A program made the position numbers and the translations under genes. A stretch of 64,000 nt of DNA, taken from positions 23,601 through 87,600 of the forward strand of contig NZ_FNBG01000025.1 of assembly GCF_900102215.1 (NCBI RefSeq). Reading direction: 5' to 3'. The first letter of the stretch is position 1. Every line of letters starts with the position of its first letter. This stretch comes from Fontibacillus panacisegetis (GTDB lineage Bacteria; Bacillota; Bacilli; Paenibacillales; Paenibacillaceae). Below the pieces are notes generated by a model, which saw nothing but the letters and a program-made list of their open reading frames with translations, ran no database searches and was not told where the DNA came from. Shown here one piece after another: positions 19,501 through 27,797 of this stretch.

Positions 19501-19941
19501 TTACTTTTTTTCCAAATGACGCTTAAGCGCCTGTAATCCAAAATCATACCCTAGCGATCCGAAGCCAGCTATTTGACCTATAGCTACAGGCGCAATGACC
19601 GATGTATGACGGAATGCCTCACGAGCATGGATATTGGACAAATGAACCTCTACCGTCGGAATGCTGACCGAAGTGATCGCGTCCCGAAGAGCATAGCTAT
19701 AATGCGTCAACGCACCAGGATTCATTAAAATGCCATCACAAGCTCCATAGGCAGCATGAATTTTGTCGATGAGCTCACCTTCGTGATTAGATTGAAAAAA
19801 AGAAAGGGTTAACCCGAGCCCCTCCGCTTGCTTCTCAAGACGTTTTTCGATATCACTTAACGTCTCCGCCCCGTAAATGCCAGGTTCACGAACGCCAAGA
19901 AAATTCAAATTTGGTCCGTTAAGCACCAGAATACGGTACAT
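19501..19941 (-). CDS. aroQ: 3-dehydroquinate dehydratase, type II
   Basis: 146-residue enzyme of the shikimate pathway, forming a dodecamer in the cytosol. Active-site pieces: [21 protein letters not shown] (catalytic Tyr), [30 protein letters not shown] and [16 protein letters not shown]. Followed 24 bases later by the Xaa-Pro peptidase gene. Confidence 0.96.
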   Translation of the reverse strand: MYRILVLNGPNLNFLGVREPGIYGAETLSDIEKRLEKQAEGLGLTLSFFQSNHEGELIDKIHAAYGACDGILMNPGALTHYSYALRDAITSVSIPTVEVHLSNIHAREAFRHTSVIAPVAIGQIAGFGSLGYDFGLQALKRHLEKK

Positions 19942-20051
19942 CGCCGCTCATCCCCATCTCTTAATTATGTTCTAACTACCACTATAATTAAAAATAACCA
20001 AAAATAATTTTAACATAGGAATAAGCAAGTTGAGAAGTTTTTTGTTCTTAA

Positions 20052-20543
20052 TTAATGTGACGTCTCAGGCTCCCTCCTTCTTTCATCCGTAAATTCTTCA
20101 GCTGTTGTGTAGCCGATAAAGAGTCCCCAGAGCAAATACAGGCAAAATTCACTGATCACTGTATTCGAAGTCAGCTCTCCAATCGGTCGCGTCAATTGGA
20201 GCATTGGCTGAGCTAATACAAAAATAATGAGCCACCATACCACTCCGTATACCATGCCGGGCAGAGGTCCTTTTGCTTTTCGAAAAAGAAGAGTATATAT
20301 GATGGTCGCAATGATGGAAAATACGATAAAAAACAACCATCCTACATAATAACCCGCCTTACTTTGCAAGAAAGTATTCTTAAAGAAAGGCTCCATTAAA
20401 TATCCTGGAAGTACCGTAGTAAATCTCATGTAATAAAAAAGCCCCTTTACAGCCCCCCATATTAATCCGGCAAAAAAACCAACCTCCAGAGCAAATAACC
20501 AAATATTCGTGTGATGTTTCCTTCTGTATACTTGCTGATTCAT
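20052..20543 (-). CDS. yqhR: YqhR family membrane protein
   Basis: 163 residues with four hydrophobic helices (about 14-34, 60-82, 92-115, 128-148). Position between aroQ and the divergent yqhQ matches B. subtilis yqhR. Function unknown; no catalytic motif seen. Confidence 0.8.
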   Translation of the reverse strand: MNQQVYRRKHHTNIWLFALEVGFFAGLIWGAVKGLFYYMRFTTVLPGYLMEPFFKNTFLQSKAGYYVGWLFFIVFSIIATIIYTLLFRKAKGPLPGMVYGVVWWLIIFVLAQPMLQLTRPIGELTSNTVISEFCLYLLWGLFIGYTTAEEFTDERRREPETSH

Positions 20544-20699
20544 GGTTGATCTTTCCTTTCATAGCAGCGTAAAATAGCTTCATTCTATATGCAGTTTAGT
20601 ATGTACAATTCAAAAAAGACTAACCAACTAGAATTTGACCTGAAAGTTCGATACAATGGAAATAATCAAACTAATTACTATACTAGGAAGGTGAAGTTT

Positions 20700-21704
20700 T
20701 TGCCTGAGCAATCCAAACCCAACATTTATGGTGGTCAAGCCGTTATAGAAGGCGTTATGTTCGGCGGCAAATATGTTAACGTAACTGCAGTACGCCGCAA
20801 GAACGGAGAGATTACCTTTTTGGAAGTTCCAAAGCAGGATAAAGCATGGGTCAAACGACTTCGCAAAATACCTCTCATCCGCGGTATTGTCAGCATCGTT
20901 GATTCCAGTGCCAAAGGGTCCAAACATTTGAACTATGCAGCCGAAGCTATGGCTGATGATGAGATGGAGCCTGAAGAACGTGCCAAACAACAAGATAAAG
21001 AAGAATCTAAATGGTCGCTGACAATGATTCTGGGCGTCGCAGTTGTAGGTGTTCTCTCTTTTATTGTCGGAAAACTTATTTTTACGCTTGTACCTGCATT
21101 GCTCGAACAATACTTGTTCCAGCATGCATTCAGCAATCAAACTCTGCATTCACTTGTAGAAGGCGTCATCAAGATCGTTCTTTTGCTTTCATATTTATGG
21201 ATTATTTCTCAGACTCCAATTATCAAGCGTTTGTTCCAATATCACGGTGCAGAACATAAAGTTATTACCGCTTATGAAGCAGGCGAAGAGCTAACTCCTA
21301 AAAATGTACAAAAATACAGCCGCCTTCATTATCGCTGTGGCAGCAGTTTTATCATTTTAACGGTCATCGTTGGTATCATTTTATATTCGTTGCCTATTTT
21401 CCATTGGGAAAACGTTTGGGAGCGGATGTACATTCGTATTTTACTTCTCCCAATTGTTATCGGATTGTCCTTTGAGCTGCTTCGTATTACTAATGCAGTT
21501 CGTGAAATCCCTGTACTCAGATTTCTAGGTTATCCAGGACTATGGTTGCAGCTGCTTACTACCAAAGAACCAAATGACGAGCAAGTAGAAGTATCCATCG
21601 CTTCATTCAATCGCATGCTAGAATTGGATGCCAGCCTGGAGGAAAGCAACGGTCTTCTTCTTTCAGAAGCTAGCCATTCTTCTTTAGATCCCGTGAAAGG
21701 ATGA
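20700..21704 (+). CDS. yqhQ: YqhQ family membrane protein (DUF1385)
   Basis: 334-residue DUF1385 protein: YGGQAVIEGVMFGGKYVNVTAVRRKNG at the N-terminus, membrane helices around 105-135 and 160-190, the conserved YHGAEHKVITAYEAGE stretch, then two more helices. Start placed at TTG 20700 because AAGGTGA lies 7 bases upstream; 37 further in-frame codons upstream look like leader. Function is not established. The last ~92 codons are duplicated at 32674. Confidence 0.88.
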   Translation: MPEQSKPNIYGGQAVIEGVMFGGKYVNVTAVRRKNGEITFLEVPKQDKAWVKRLRKIPLIRGIVSIVDSSAKGSKHLNYAAEAMADDEMEPEERAKQQDKEESKWSLTMILGVAVVGVLSFIVGKLIFTLVPALLEQYLFQHAFSNQTLHSLVEGVIKIVLLLSYLWIISQTPIIKRLFQYHGAEHKVITAYEAGEELTPKNVQKYSRLHYRCGSSFIILTVIVGIILYSLPIFHWENVWERMYIRILLLPIVIGLSFELLRITNAVREIPVLRFLGYPGLWLQLLTTKEPNDEQVEVSIASFNRMLELDASLEESNGLLLSEASHSSLDPVKG

Positions 21705-21711
21705 TGAAGGC

Positions 21712-22047
21712 ATGAAAAAACAGACCATCATATTTTGGACTGCGATCCTGCTGGCAGCTTTCGCGATATTAGATGGGCTGTTTCTCAGAGGTGGAATCCA
21801 TATGAGTTCCATTCTGGTTCCGGTCCTTATATTCGGGATTGTGTTCCTGCTGTACAAATTTCCACCGAAAAAATATCGAAAGAACAATGCTAAAGTCAAG
21901 GTTAAGCCATCCGCTCGAACAATGGCCAAAGTTGCAGCTGAACGACGCAATCCCACCAATACGACGACTAAACGAAAACATTATCCTTTTCAGGTCATCG
22001 ATGGCCAAAAAGGGAAAAGCGACGACGACTATCCAAAGTACCATTAA
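21712..22047 (+). CDS. yqhP: Small membrane protein, YqhP position
   Basis: 111 residues: a membrane helix pair (about 6-24 and 30-47), then a strongly basic tail (PPKKYRKNNAKVKVKPSART). It starts 7 bases after yqhQ and is convergent with yqhO, the place of B. subtilis yqhP; the symbol rests on synteny, not on a recognised domain. A frameshifted copy is at 32960. Confidence 0.65.
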   Translation: MKKQTIIFWTAILLAAFAILDGLFLRGGIHMSSILVPVLIFGIVFLLYKFPPKKYRKNNAKVKVKPSARTMAKVAAERRNPTNTTTKRKHYPFQVIDGQKGKSDDDYPKYH

Positions 22048-22060
22048 GCATCAATAACAT

Positions 22061-22172
22061 AATTTATTTAGCCTGCTGATACTTTTTGAACTGCGCTTCG
22101 TAATACTGGATGTTCCAGTCTCCGAAGAAGCGATTCCCGGATATTAGACCGGATTCATAAAGCAGCAGGCTT
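22061..22172 (-). pseudogene. C-terminal fragment of yqhO (patatin-like)
   Basis: The minus strand encodes the last ~36 residues of the patatin-like protein that is intact at 33313 (LLLYESGLISGNRFFGDWNI and QAK end). Homology stops abruptly at about 22172, where the island begins. The matching N-terminal part is at 32041-32655, so one yqhO copy has been split by the island. Confidence 0.85.
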
Positions 22173-22559
22173 TCTTTCATCATCGCGTAGATTATCTTTA
22201 AGATAATCAAGAGGAGCTTATGCTACCCTGCAAGAGTTCTACTGGAAAGCGGAGAATAAGAGGAAGTATACGTCGAAGAAATATCGAGGTGACTAGCTTG
22301 AGTTCTAAGCTCATTTAAAGAGCTTGCGCTTGGCATTATCGACATATACCGATCAAATTCAAGGTGTTGGGGATACGGCTTGAAGTTACCTCATGATGTT
22401 AAAGGTAATTTTCTCAAAAGGGTACGAGCACACGAGCGAGATGAGTTTTCGAGAATCAAGATATCAATACCAAAGGGAGCGCTTATAGTTGTATTGATAT
22501 GTACCTAGCTAATATCCACGCTTATTTACCGATTTCAAACTGCGAAAGTTGAGTTAGTT
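22173..22559. other. Left island junction, no intact gene
   Basis: About 390 bases between the yqhO fragment and the ABC exporter stop. One short plus-strand open stretch (near 22210-22300) reads AYATLQEFYWKAENKRKYTS, which I do not recognise. A perfect 10-bp inverted repeat ATATCAATAC (22461-22470) with GTATTGATAT (22491-22500) is present; it lacks a T-run. Confidence 0.5.
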
Positions 22560-24251
22560 TTAAACATTCTGTAGTAAATTTAATTCGTTAGTTTCTATTC
22601 TCTTGTTCATTACACTACATTCAATTATTGGAACATTAAACTTAAAATTTTCATGAGTAGCCAATAAAACAATAGCATTTGCCGAAATTTCTTCAATTAT
22701 CCTTAATACATCTTCAATATTTTTTTGATCAATAGCTGAAGTAATTTCATCAAATAAATATACATCGGGATTACTTACAATTGCTCTCGCAAAGCATACC
22801 CGCTGTATTTGTCCTCCAGAGAAGTTTAAACCCTCGTCATTAATCACAGTATCGTATTGATTTGGCAAATTTATGATTAGTTCATGTAAATTTAGGCGTT
22901 TGCATATATTTTCTATATCTTCCAACGGTACATCTCTGTATAAGGATATATTTTCTCGTATTGAAATTGAAAACATGTAGTGGTCTTGTGTGACATAGCT
23001 CACTTTATTTCTTAGGTTCTCTTCACTATAACATTTTAATTCTATACCATTTATTAATATTTCCCCAGTATATTCGTCAATTAATTTAGATAATATATTT
23101 AATAAGGATGTTTTTCCTGAACCACTTGCACCTTTAATAAGATATATATTATTTTTATAGAAATTAATATTTGTATCTTTGAAAACCTCTATGCTGCTTT
23201 GTGTAGTGTGACTTAGATTTTTAATTTCTATTTTTTCAATCTTGTTATATCTTTCTTTGTCATTGACATTCTCAATTTTCCCTATACTTTCAGAATCTAC
23301 TATCTCACCTACCCTACGTAACGAAACAGATACCTGCTGTATTTTAGAGTTAAGTTTTGACAATAGTAATAGGACACCTTTAAATCTGTCTGAATATTCA
23401 TTGAATGCTGTCATCATTCCCAAACTAAGCCTTCCGTTAAATATCAAATATATTGCTAAAATTATATTCAAATTGTTTATCAAAAACGTTACAACACCAA
23501 TGATAACTTGGGTTACTAGTTGAACATTAAACTTCTCTATATTTTTTTCATTAATATCCATAACATTCTTTCTAAACATCTCGTTCCACTTATTTTCAAC
23601 CTTAAAAATTTTTATTGATTTCAATCCTGATAAGGACTCATATAAAAAAGACATAAAAGAATCATGCATTTTTGTATACTCAATCTCTTTTGATTTGATC
23701 ATTCTCCCTGAATATATATATATCATGAATGTAATAGGGAATGTTACTATGGTTACAAGTGTTAGTATTGGACTTATATATACCATAAATATTAAAGAAA
23801 TTATCATACTTATAGTCTGTACTACTAAGTTCATATTATCAAAAAGAATTGAGGAAAAAATTGTCGAATCACTTTCAATGTTATTGACTAATCTCCCTTT
23901 GTCAATTTTATAAACCCTTGAATAAGGCATTTCTAAAATTGAGTTAAACAACTCTTCTTTGATATTGAGTTCGACTGAATAACTAAGCTTAATAATCATT
24001 TTTTGATTTTTGTAATCTAATACAGTAGAAACTACAAAACATAAGAACATGTAAAGTAAATTCATTTTTATTGTATAAAATGATTTACTTACTATACCAT
24101 TAATTATGTTCCCGAAGAATAGAGGGAATGCTAATGATAAAACATTCGACATTATCATGATAGATAATATTAACAATATTGCTCTTTTAGGTATATTCAA
24201 CTTTTTTATAGTATTAAAAAATAGCACAAAATCTTTTTTATAGTCTTTCAT
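22560..24251 (-). CDS. ABC exporter (fused membrane and ATPase domains)
   Basis: 563 residues of the type IV/ABC-B exporter fold: six membrane helices in the first ~310 residues, then an ATPase domain with Walker A GASGSGKTSLLN, signature FSGGQIQRVCFARA, Walker B VYLFDEITSAID and switch His in LLATHE. No peptidase (C39) domain is present. The ATG at 24251 has GGAGGG about 10 bases upstream. Very AT-rich, unlike the core genes. As the last gene of the radical SAM/Cys-rich peptide cluster it is the likely peptide exporter or immunity pump; substrate is inference. Confidence 0.9.
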   Translation of the reverse strand: MKDYKKDFVLFFNTIKKLNIPKRAILLILSIMIMSNVLSLAFPLFFGNIINGIVSKSFYTIKMNLLYMFLCFVVSTVLDYKNQKMIIKLSYSVELNIKEELFNSILEMPYSRVYKIDKGRLVNNIESDSTIFSSILFDNMNLVVQTISMIISLIFMVYISPILTLVTIVTFPITFMIYIYSGRMIKSKEIEYTKMHDSFMSFLYESLSGLKSIKIFKVENKWNEMFRKNVMDINEKNIEKFNVQLVTQVIIGVVTFLINNLNIILAIYLIFNGRLSLGMMTAFNEYSDRFKGVLLLLSKLNSKIQQVSVSLRRVGEIVDSESIGKIENVNDKERYNKIEKIEIKNLSHTTQSSIEVFKDTNINFYKNNIYLIKGASGSGKTSLLNILSKLIDEYTGEILINGIELKCYSEENLRNKVSYVTQDHYMFSISIRENISLYRDVPLEDIENICKRLNLHELIINLPNQYDTVINDEGLNFSGGQIQRVCFARAIVSNPDVYLFDEITSAIDQKNIEDVLRIIEEISANAIVLLATHENFKFNVPIIECSVMNKRIETNELNLLQNV

Positions 24252-24347
24252 TGTGCTACTTCCCTCCATCTTACACAGTATTCAACTATAGTTTATCGGG
24301 CAGATTGATAGAAAAACTAGCTTACTACTTAGTTGACTTCATTAATT

Positions 24348-25748
24348 TCATTTCTTTACAGCTTGATCAAGCACCGCTTGCGCTTCGGACCTTACTGTTG
24401 CTATTGCTTTATCAATATTTTTTTGTCCTTTTTCCACAAGTTCTAGTTCTCGACTTAATATCATAGCAAAATCGTTGAAAAATTGATCAGGTAGCTTGTA
24501 CCAATCATCACTGTGCCTTAGCCACTTTGATTTCAAATGATAGAAAGGCTCTAAACTGGTTCCTTCATAGTCAGTCATATATCCGGATCGACTTAATAAC
24601 ATTTGCTGACTTAACAACAATTCATTAGATTGGGAGCTGACATGGGCATAATCTTCACCGCACACATACTGAATAAATTCCCATGCTGTATCTTGATTGG
24701 CAGATGCTTTATTAATGGCGAATATATCACCTGGAGTTACAGCATAGGTTGATGTAGGATCAAGGGGATCGACGGGTCCGGCAGCAATACCGAGTTCAAA
24801 GGGTACATTATCTTTCAATTCATGCTTGTAATGATCAATAAATGCTAGCGACAGCACTGATCCCATGTGCATTGCAGAACGCCCCATGAGAAATCGTTGG
24901 CTATCATAAAACTCCTCATTCGTTCCACTGGTGAATAATTCATCCATAGAATTAAAGATAGTTCCCGATTGGTCTGCCTCGATAGCGGTCTGAATCAATT
25001 TCTTCCATGCATCCGTATCAATGGTCATCTTCATCTTATCTGTATTCACAATCGACAACCCTTCAGCCCGGCTCATCTTGTCAATTAGTGTTACTAGATC
25101 TATAGGGGCTTCATACACATCCCCACCGGTATATCCATAAATTCGTGTCTGTTTATCCCCTTCAGTAGGAAAACGACGGGCAAGATCAATGATGTCGTAC
25201 CAACTTATTCCATCAGATGGGAACTCTACACCATATTTCTTGAACAGATCTTTATTATAAAATATAGCACTGCTCTTGAACGTTGGGGCAAGACCATACA
25301 ATCTACCATCGCCAATTTCCCTAAGTTGATCAACGAGACCGGGAACGATCCCATCCAGTTTATAGTTGTCTCTAGTGCAAAGCGAATCAAGTTCGGTAAG
25401 CATCCCATCATTAATATGATTCTGAAACTCGTGAGCATCCAAAATAAAAATATCTGGCTGTTCTTCACGAATAAACTGTGCATACACCTCTTCCTTCGTC
25501 TTATCTCCCATATTCATGTAAATGTCCGCATCACTGATTAATTCCAGTTGGACATGATCATTCAGCGCAGTGAACAAATCTCCATATTGCCGACGGAATA
25601 ATTCCGAATCCTGATAGATGACCTTTAGCGTAGTCGTCTCTTGATTCTCCTTTGGTTCAATCGGACCCTTAGATTCACTTGTACAACCTACTACTACCAG
25701 GCAACTAATAACAAGCAGCGTAAGTACTTGCAACCATGTCTTGTTCAT
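24348..25748 (-). CDS. Extracellular solute-binding lipoprotein, no cognate permease (SBP-2)
   Basis: 466 residues, signal peptide with lipobox VVVGC (Cys about 22), then a family 1 solute-binding fold as in carbohydrate ABC importers: YGLAPTFKSSAIFYNKDLF, ISWYDIIDLARRFPTEGD and VTPGDIFAINKASANQDTAWEF. I take the ATG at 25748 since AGGAG lies 6 bases before it. Usual partner permeases and ATPase are absent. It is paralogous to the gene just upstream and lies between it and the ABC exporter. Within a peptide cluster it may bind the product (immunity or sensing); that role is inference. Confidence 0.88.
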   Translation of the reverse strand: MNKTWLQVLTLLVISCLVVVGCTSESKGPIEPKENQETTTLKVIYQDSELFRRQYGDLFTALNDHVQLELISDADIYMNMGDKTKEEVYAQFIREEQPDIFILDAHEFQNHINDGMLTELDSLCTRDNYKLDGIVPGLVDQLREIGDGRLYGLAPTFKSSAIFYNKDLFKKYGVEFPSDGISWYDIIDLARRFPTEGDKQTRIYGYTGGDVYEAPIDLVTLIDKMSRAEGLSIVNTDKMKMTIDTDAWKKLIQTAIEADQSGTIFNSMDELFTSGTNEEFYDSQRFLMGRSAMHMGSVLSLAFIDHYKHELKDNVPFELGIAAGPVDPLDPTSTYAVTPGDIFAINKASANQDTAWEFIQYVCGEDYAHVSSQSNELLLSQQMLLSRSGYMTDYEGTSLEPFYHLKSKWLRHSDDWYKLPDQFFNDFAMILSRELELVEKGQKNIDKAIATVRSEAQAVLDQAVKK

Positions 25749-25783
25749 CATCGACTCCTGTCTCTGCTCAACATGCAGCATAG

Positions 25784-27244
25784 TCATTTAAAAGGTACAG
25801 TCTTGAAATCATCCCAATTGACGGTCATGTCTTCCGTTGCCATGCCTTCGTCCAGTTCTCCCCCCTCATTTTTTTCATTTACTTTCCTAGTAAGGTTCGC
25901 TTCATCAAGGGCAACTTGCGCATCTCGTTGAATCGTCTGTAGTGCGTCATCGAGGGTTTTTCGAGACTCCTCTACTTGGGTCAATTCACGATACGTAATC
26001 TCCTCATATTTTTCTTTGAATTCATCCGTAATAATAATATCATTAGGATCATCATAGTAATTACTTAGCGGCACGGAGGTTAAGTGGTAGAATCCATCTA
26101 GGTTAATTCCATAATAACCGCTTGTTTGACCCATGCGTGAAGGTATTCCATTATCAGGCCTTCTCGCCAATTTGCTTGCAACCTCATCACCCTGCATAAA
26201 CTTCAACAATTCCCATGCAGCATCTACATTAGAGGAATTGGCACGAATCGCATATACATAGTCATTATTCAAGTTCAGATCTCTTGTTATTTCTCGGTTA
26301 GACGTATCCACTGGACCAATTACCATACCTACTCTAAAGGGTTTACCCTCGCCTATATAGTTAAGTACGTCATAGACATAGTTGGGATCATCTAACAACA
26401 TTGCTTGTCGCCCCACAGCAAAAAGTTGCTGTTCATTGAAATCTTCATCCGTGTTATATCCTCCCACGTGGATGGCATTCGTAGATAATGCCGATTGGGC
26501 TTGTTGGTACGCTTGCTTCCAGCTCTCTGTATCCATTGTAACTTGCATTGTATCAAGGTTAACTGCCTTCAATCCCATAGAGAAACCGATCATCAAACCT
26601 AACTGTCTTAGAGGGCTTTCTTTGTCTAACCCGAAACACGTGAATCCACCATATATCTTAGATTGCTCATCTCCATCAGTAGGAAATCGCCCTGCTAACT
26701 CGACAAGTTCTTGCCAAGTCATGCCATCGTGTGGTGGCTCAATATTATATTTATCGAACAGGTCAATATTGTAAAAGATTACTTGTCGCTGGAATGTAGG
26801 CGCAAAACCATACAACTTTCCACCGCCTTGCTCCCTAAGAAAGCTGGTGATTGAAGGATAAATCGTGTCGATATTGTAGTGATCCCGCACCACTAGCGGT
26901 TCAAGATCTAACAAAAACCCTGCTGCTGACAACCGATTATAATCATCAATACTTAGCTGAAGAACATCCAGTTGTTCTTGTTCGATAGACTGTTGGAGAG
27001 CTTGCACATAGTTTGAAGCAGTCTTCTCAAGTTTCATACTTTTGGGTCTAATAAGCTCAATCTTAATCGAACCGTTCTGGGCATGGAACATATCACCATA
27101 TTTATCATTAAAGTATCTTTTTTCTTTGTCGTGATTCATCACCTTCAACTTTGAAACGTTAGGCTCCGGCAAGCTTGTACAACCTGCCAATCCAATCATA
27201 AGTAAACCTATAAGCAGCAAAGATGTTAAATTGAACTTGCTCAA
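25784..27244 (-). CDS. Extracellular solute-binding lipoprotein, no cognate permease (SBP-1)
   Basis: 486 residues with signal helix LTSLLLIGLLMIGLAGC (lipobox LAGC) and family 1 solute-binding domain: YGFAPTFQRQVIFYNIDLF and MTWQELVELAGRFPTDGD. Start set at TTG 27244 because AGGGGG lies 7 bases upstream and it puts the signal peptide at the N-terminus; an in-frame extension of 41 codons upstream has no good site and no secretion signal. About 35 bases separate it from SBP-2. No permease genes nearby. Confidence 0.88.
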   Translation of the reverse strand: MSKFNLTSLLLIGLLMIGLAGCTSLPEPNVSKLKVMNHDKEKRYFNDKYGDMFHAQNGSIKIELIRPKSMKLEKTASNYVQALQQSIEQEQLDVLQLSIDDYNRLSAAGFLLDLEPLVVRDHYNIDTIYPSITSFLREQGGGKLYGFAPTFQRQVIFYNIDLFDKYNIEPPHDGMTWQELVELAGRFPTDGDEQSKIYGGFTCFGLDKESPLRQLGLMIGFSMGLKAVNLDTMQVTMDTESWKQAYQQAQSALSTNAIHVGGYNTDEDFNEQQLFAVGRQAMLLDDPNYVYDVLNYIGEGKPFRVGMVIGPVDTSNREITRDLNLNNDYVYAIRANSSNVDAAWELLKFMQGDEVASKLARRPDNGIPSRMGQTSGYYGINLDGFYHLTSVPLSNYYDDPNDIIITDEFKEKYEEITYRELTQVEESRKTLDDALQTIQRDAQVALDEANLTRKVNEKNEGGELDEGMATEDMTVNWDDFKTVPFK

Positions 27245-27275
27245 GCTGATTCCCCCTATTTGAAAAACTGATTCA

Positions 27276-27380
27276 ACTTTCCCATAAAGCTCTGAAGCAT
27301 GATCACATGCGAATGTGCGAAGATTGAATGGCTTCATAATGAAATCCAAATTTATCACATCCTCCACTTTACGGGAAAGT
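27276..27380 (-). other. Long-range stem 3' of the Cys-rich peptide gene
   Basis: ACTTTCCCATAAAG (27276-27289) pairs with CTTTACGGGAAAGT (27367-27380), 13 of 14 bases, enclosing a 77-base segment that contains one arm of the 16-bp inverted repeat (27307-27322). It lies in the untranslated gap between the precursor gene and SBP-1. Confidence 0.6.
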
Positions 27381-27715
27381 CAAATCAAGACTAACTAATA
27401 TACCATGTGACTCTTCGTAATAAATTTAAAACATGTGTTTATTAGATCCGTTAGTGTAATTAGCACTCTGGTTATCTGATTTACTAGAACTCCCAGTACA
27501 ACCACATGAGCATCCGCAGTTTCCCAAGCAAACAAAAGTAGAATCAGCTTGCGACTTAGCATCTATTGTACTGCAGGTACAACCCGCTCTTGGTTGTAAA
27601 TTATTTACTGTTTTCCCAAATGGATTAATAATATTCATGCAATACCCTCCTCTCTATTTTTTTCACGATTGTGGTAAGCATATCGATTTTACGTGGTAGC
27701 TTCGCACATTCGCAT
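27307..27715. repeat. 16-bp perfect inverted repeat bracketing the peptide gene
   Basis: ATGCGAATGTGCGAAG at 27307-27322 and its exact reverse complement CTTCGCACATTCGCAT at 27700-27715. The 377 bases between hold the whole 70-codon peptide gene with its ribosome site. The right arm also lies inside a 9-bp stem (TTTACGTGG 27688-27696 with CCACGTAAA 27737-27745), mirroring the stem around the left arm. The arms do not encode the same peptide in any shared frame. Confidence 0.85.
27426..27638 (-). CDS. Cys-rich RiPP precursor peptide
   Basis: 70-residue peptide, no signal sequence. Leader-like N-terminus MNIINPFGKTVNNLQPRAG, then Cys at 20, 22, 37, 41, 43, 45 and 47 (pattern CxC-x14-CxxxCxCxCxC), then a Ser/Asn/Lys-rich tail. 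GAGGAGG about 8 bases before the ATG is the strongest ribosome site in the cluster. It lies directly after two radical SAM/SPASM genes, so it is the presumed substrate; FGK near the N-terminus and closely spaced CxC units recall precursors of clostridial-type Cys-rich peptide maturases (CcpM-like), a resemblance from memory. Product probably carries thioether links. Confidence 0.8.
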   Translation of the reverse strand: MNIINPFGKTVNNLQPRAGCTCSTIDAKSQADSTFVCLGNCGCSCGCTGSSSKSDNQSANYTNGSNKHMF

Positions 27716-27732
27716 ATTACGATACTTTCCAT
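27625..27732 (-). CDS. Possible 35-codon leader ORF overlapping the precursor start
   Basis: ATG at 27732 reads MESIVICECAKLPRKIDMLT and stops inside the precursor start region (overlap 14 bases). It has no good ribosome site and could be chance, but it spans the right arm of the 16-bp repeat and its translation would disturb the 9-bp stem there. Listed as a possibility only. Confidence 0.2.
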   Translation of the reverse strand: MESIVICECAKLPRKIDMLTTIVKKIERRVLHEYY

Positions 27733-27761
27733 TAATCCACGTAAATTCGTTTATATATTAA

Positions 27762-27777
27762 AGGAAGATTGCTTCCT
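27762..27777 (-). terminator. Short hairpin after the second radical SAM gene
   Basis: AGGAAG (27762-27767), 4-base loop, CTTCCT (27772-27777), followed on the minus strand by TTTAATATATAAA. The short stem would be a weak terminator or processing site separating the maturase part from the peptide part of the transcript. Confidence 0.3.
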
Positions 27778-27797
27778 CTAATAACTAGATAACTGTC

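Larger units (their letters stand above)
21427..22172 (+). repeat. Direct repeat flanking the island, left copy
   Basis: The 3' part of yqhQ, all of yqhP and the C-terminal end of yqhO recur in the same orientation at 32674-33424. By eye the first ~150 bases agree about 91% and the remaining ~600 about 97%. The pair brackets about 10.5 kb of AT-rich sequence. Confidence 0.9.

Noticed and set aside
22461..22500. 10-bp inverted repeat as terminator of the ABC exporter gene
   Set aside because: Perfect arms, but AT-rich stem, 20-base loop and no T-run on the minus strand.
24348..25748. Sugar ABC importer operon
   Set aside because: No permease or importer ATPase is adjacent; the only ABC gene is an exporter with fused domains.
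27245..27367. N-terminal extension of SBP-1 by 41 codons
   Set aside because: It would bury the signal peptide, has no usable ribosome site, and the TTG at 27244 has a strong one.
27426..27638. Precursor as a Cys-X3-Asp ranthipeptide (freyrasin type) or SCIFF peptide
   Set aside because: There are no repeated CxxxD motifs and the Cys spacing differs from six-Cys-in-45 peptides; class left open.
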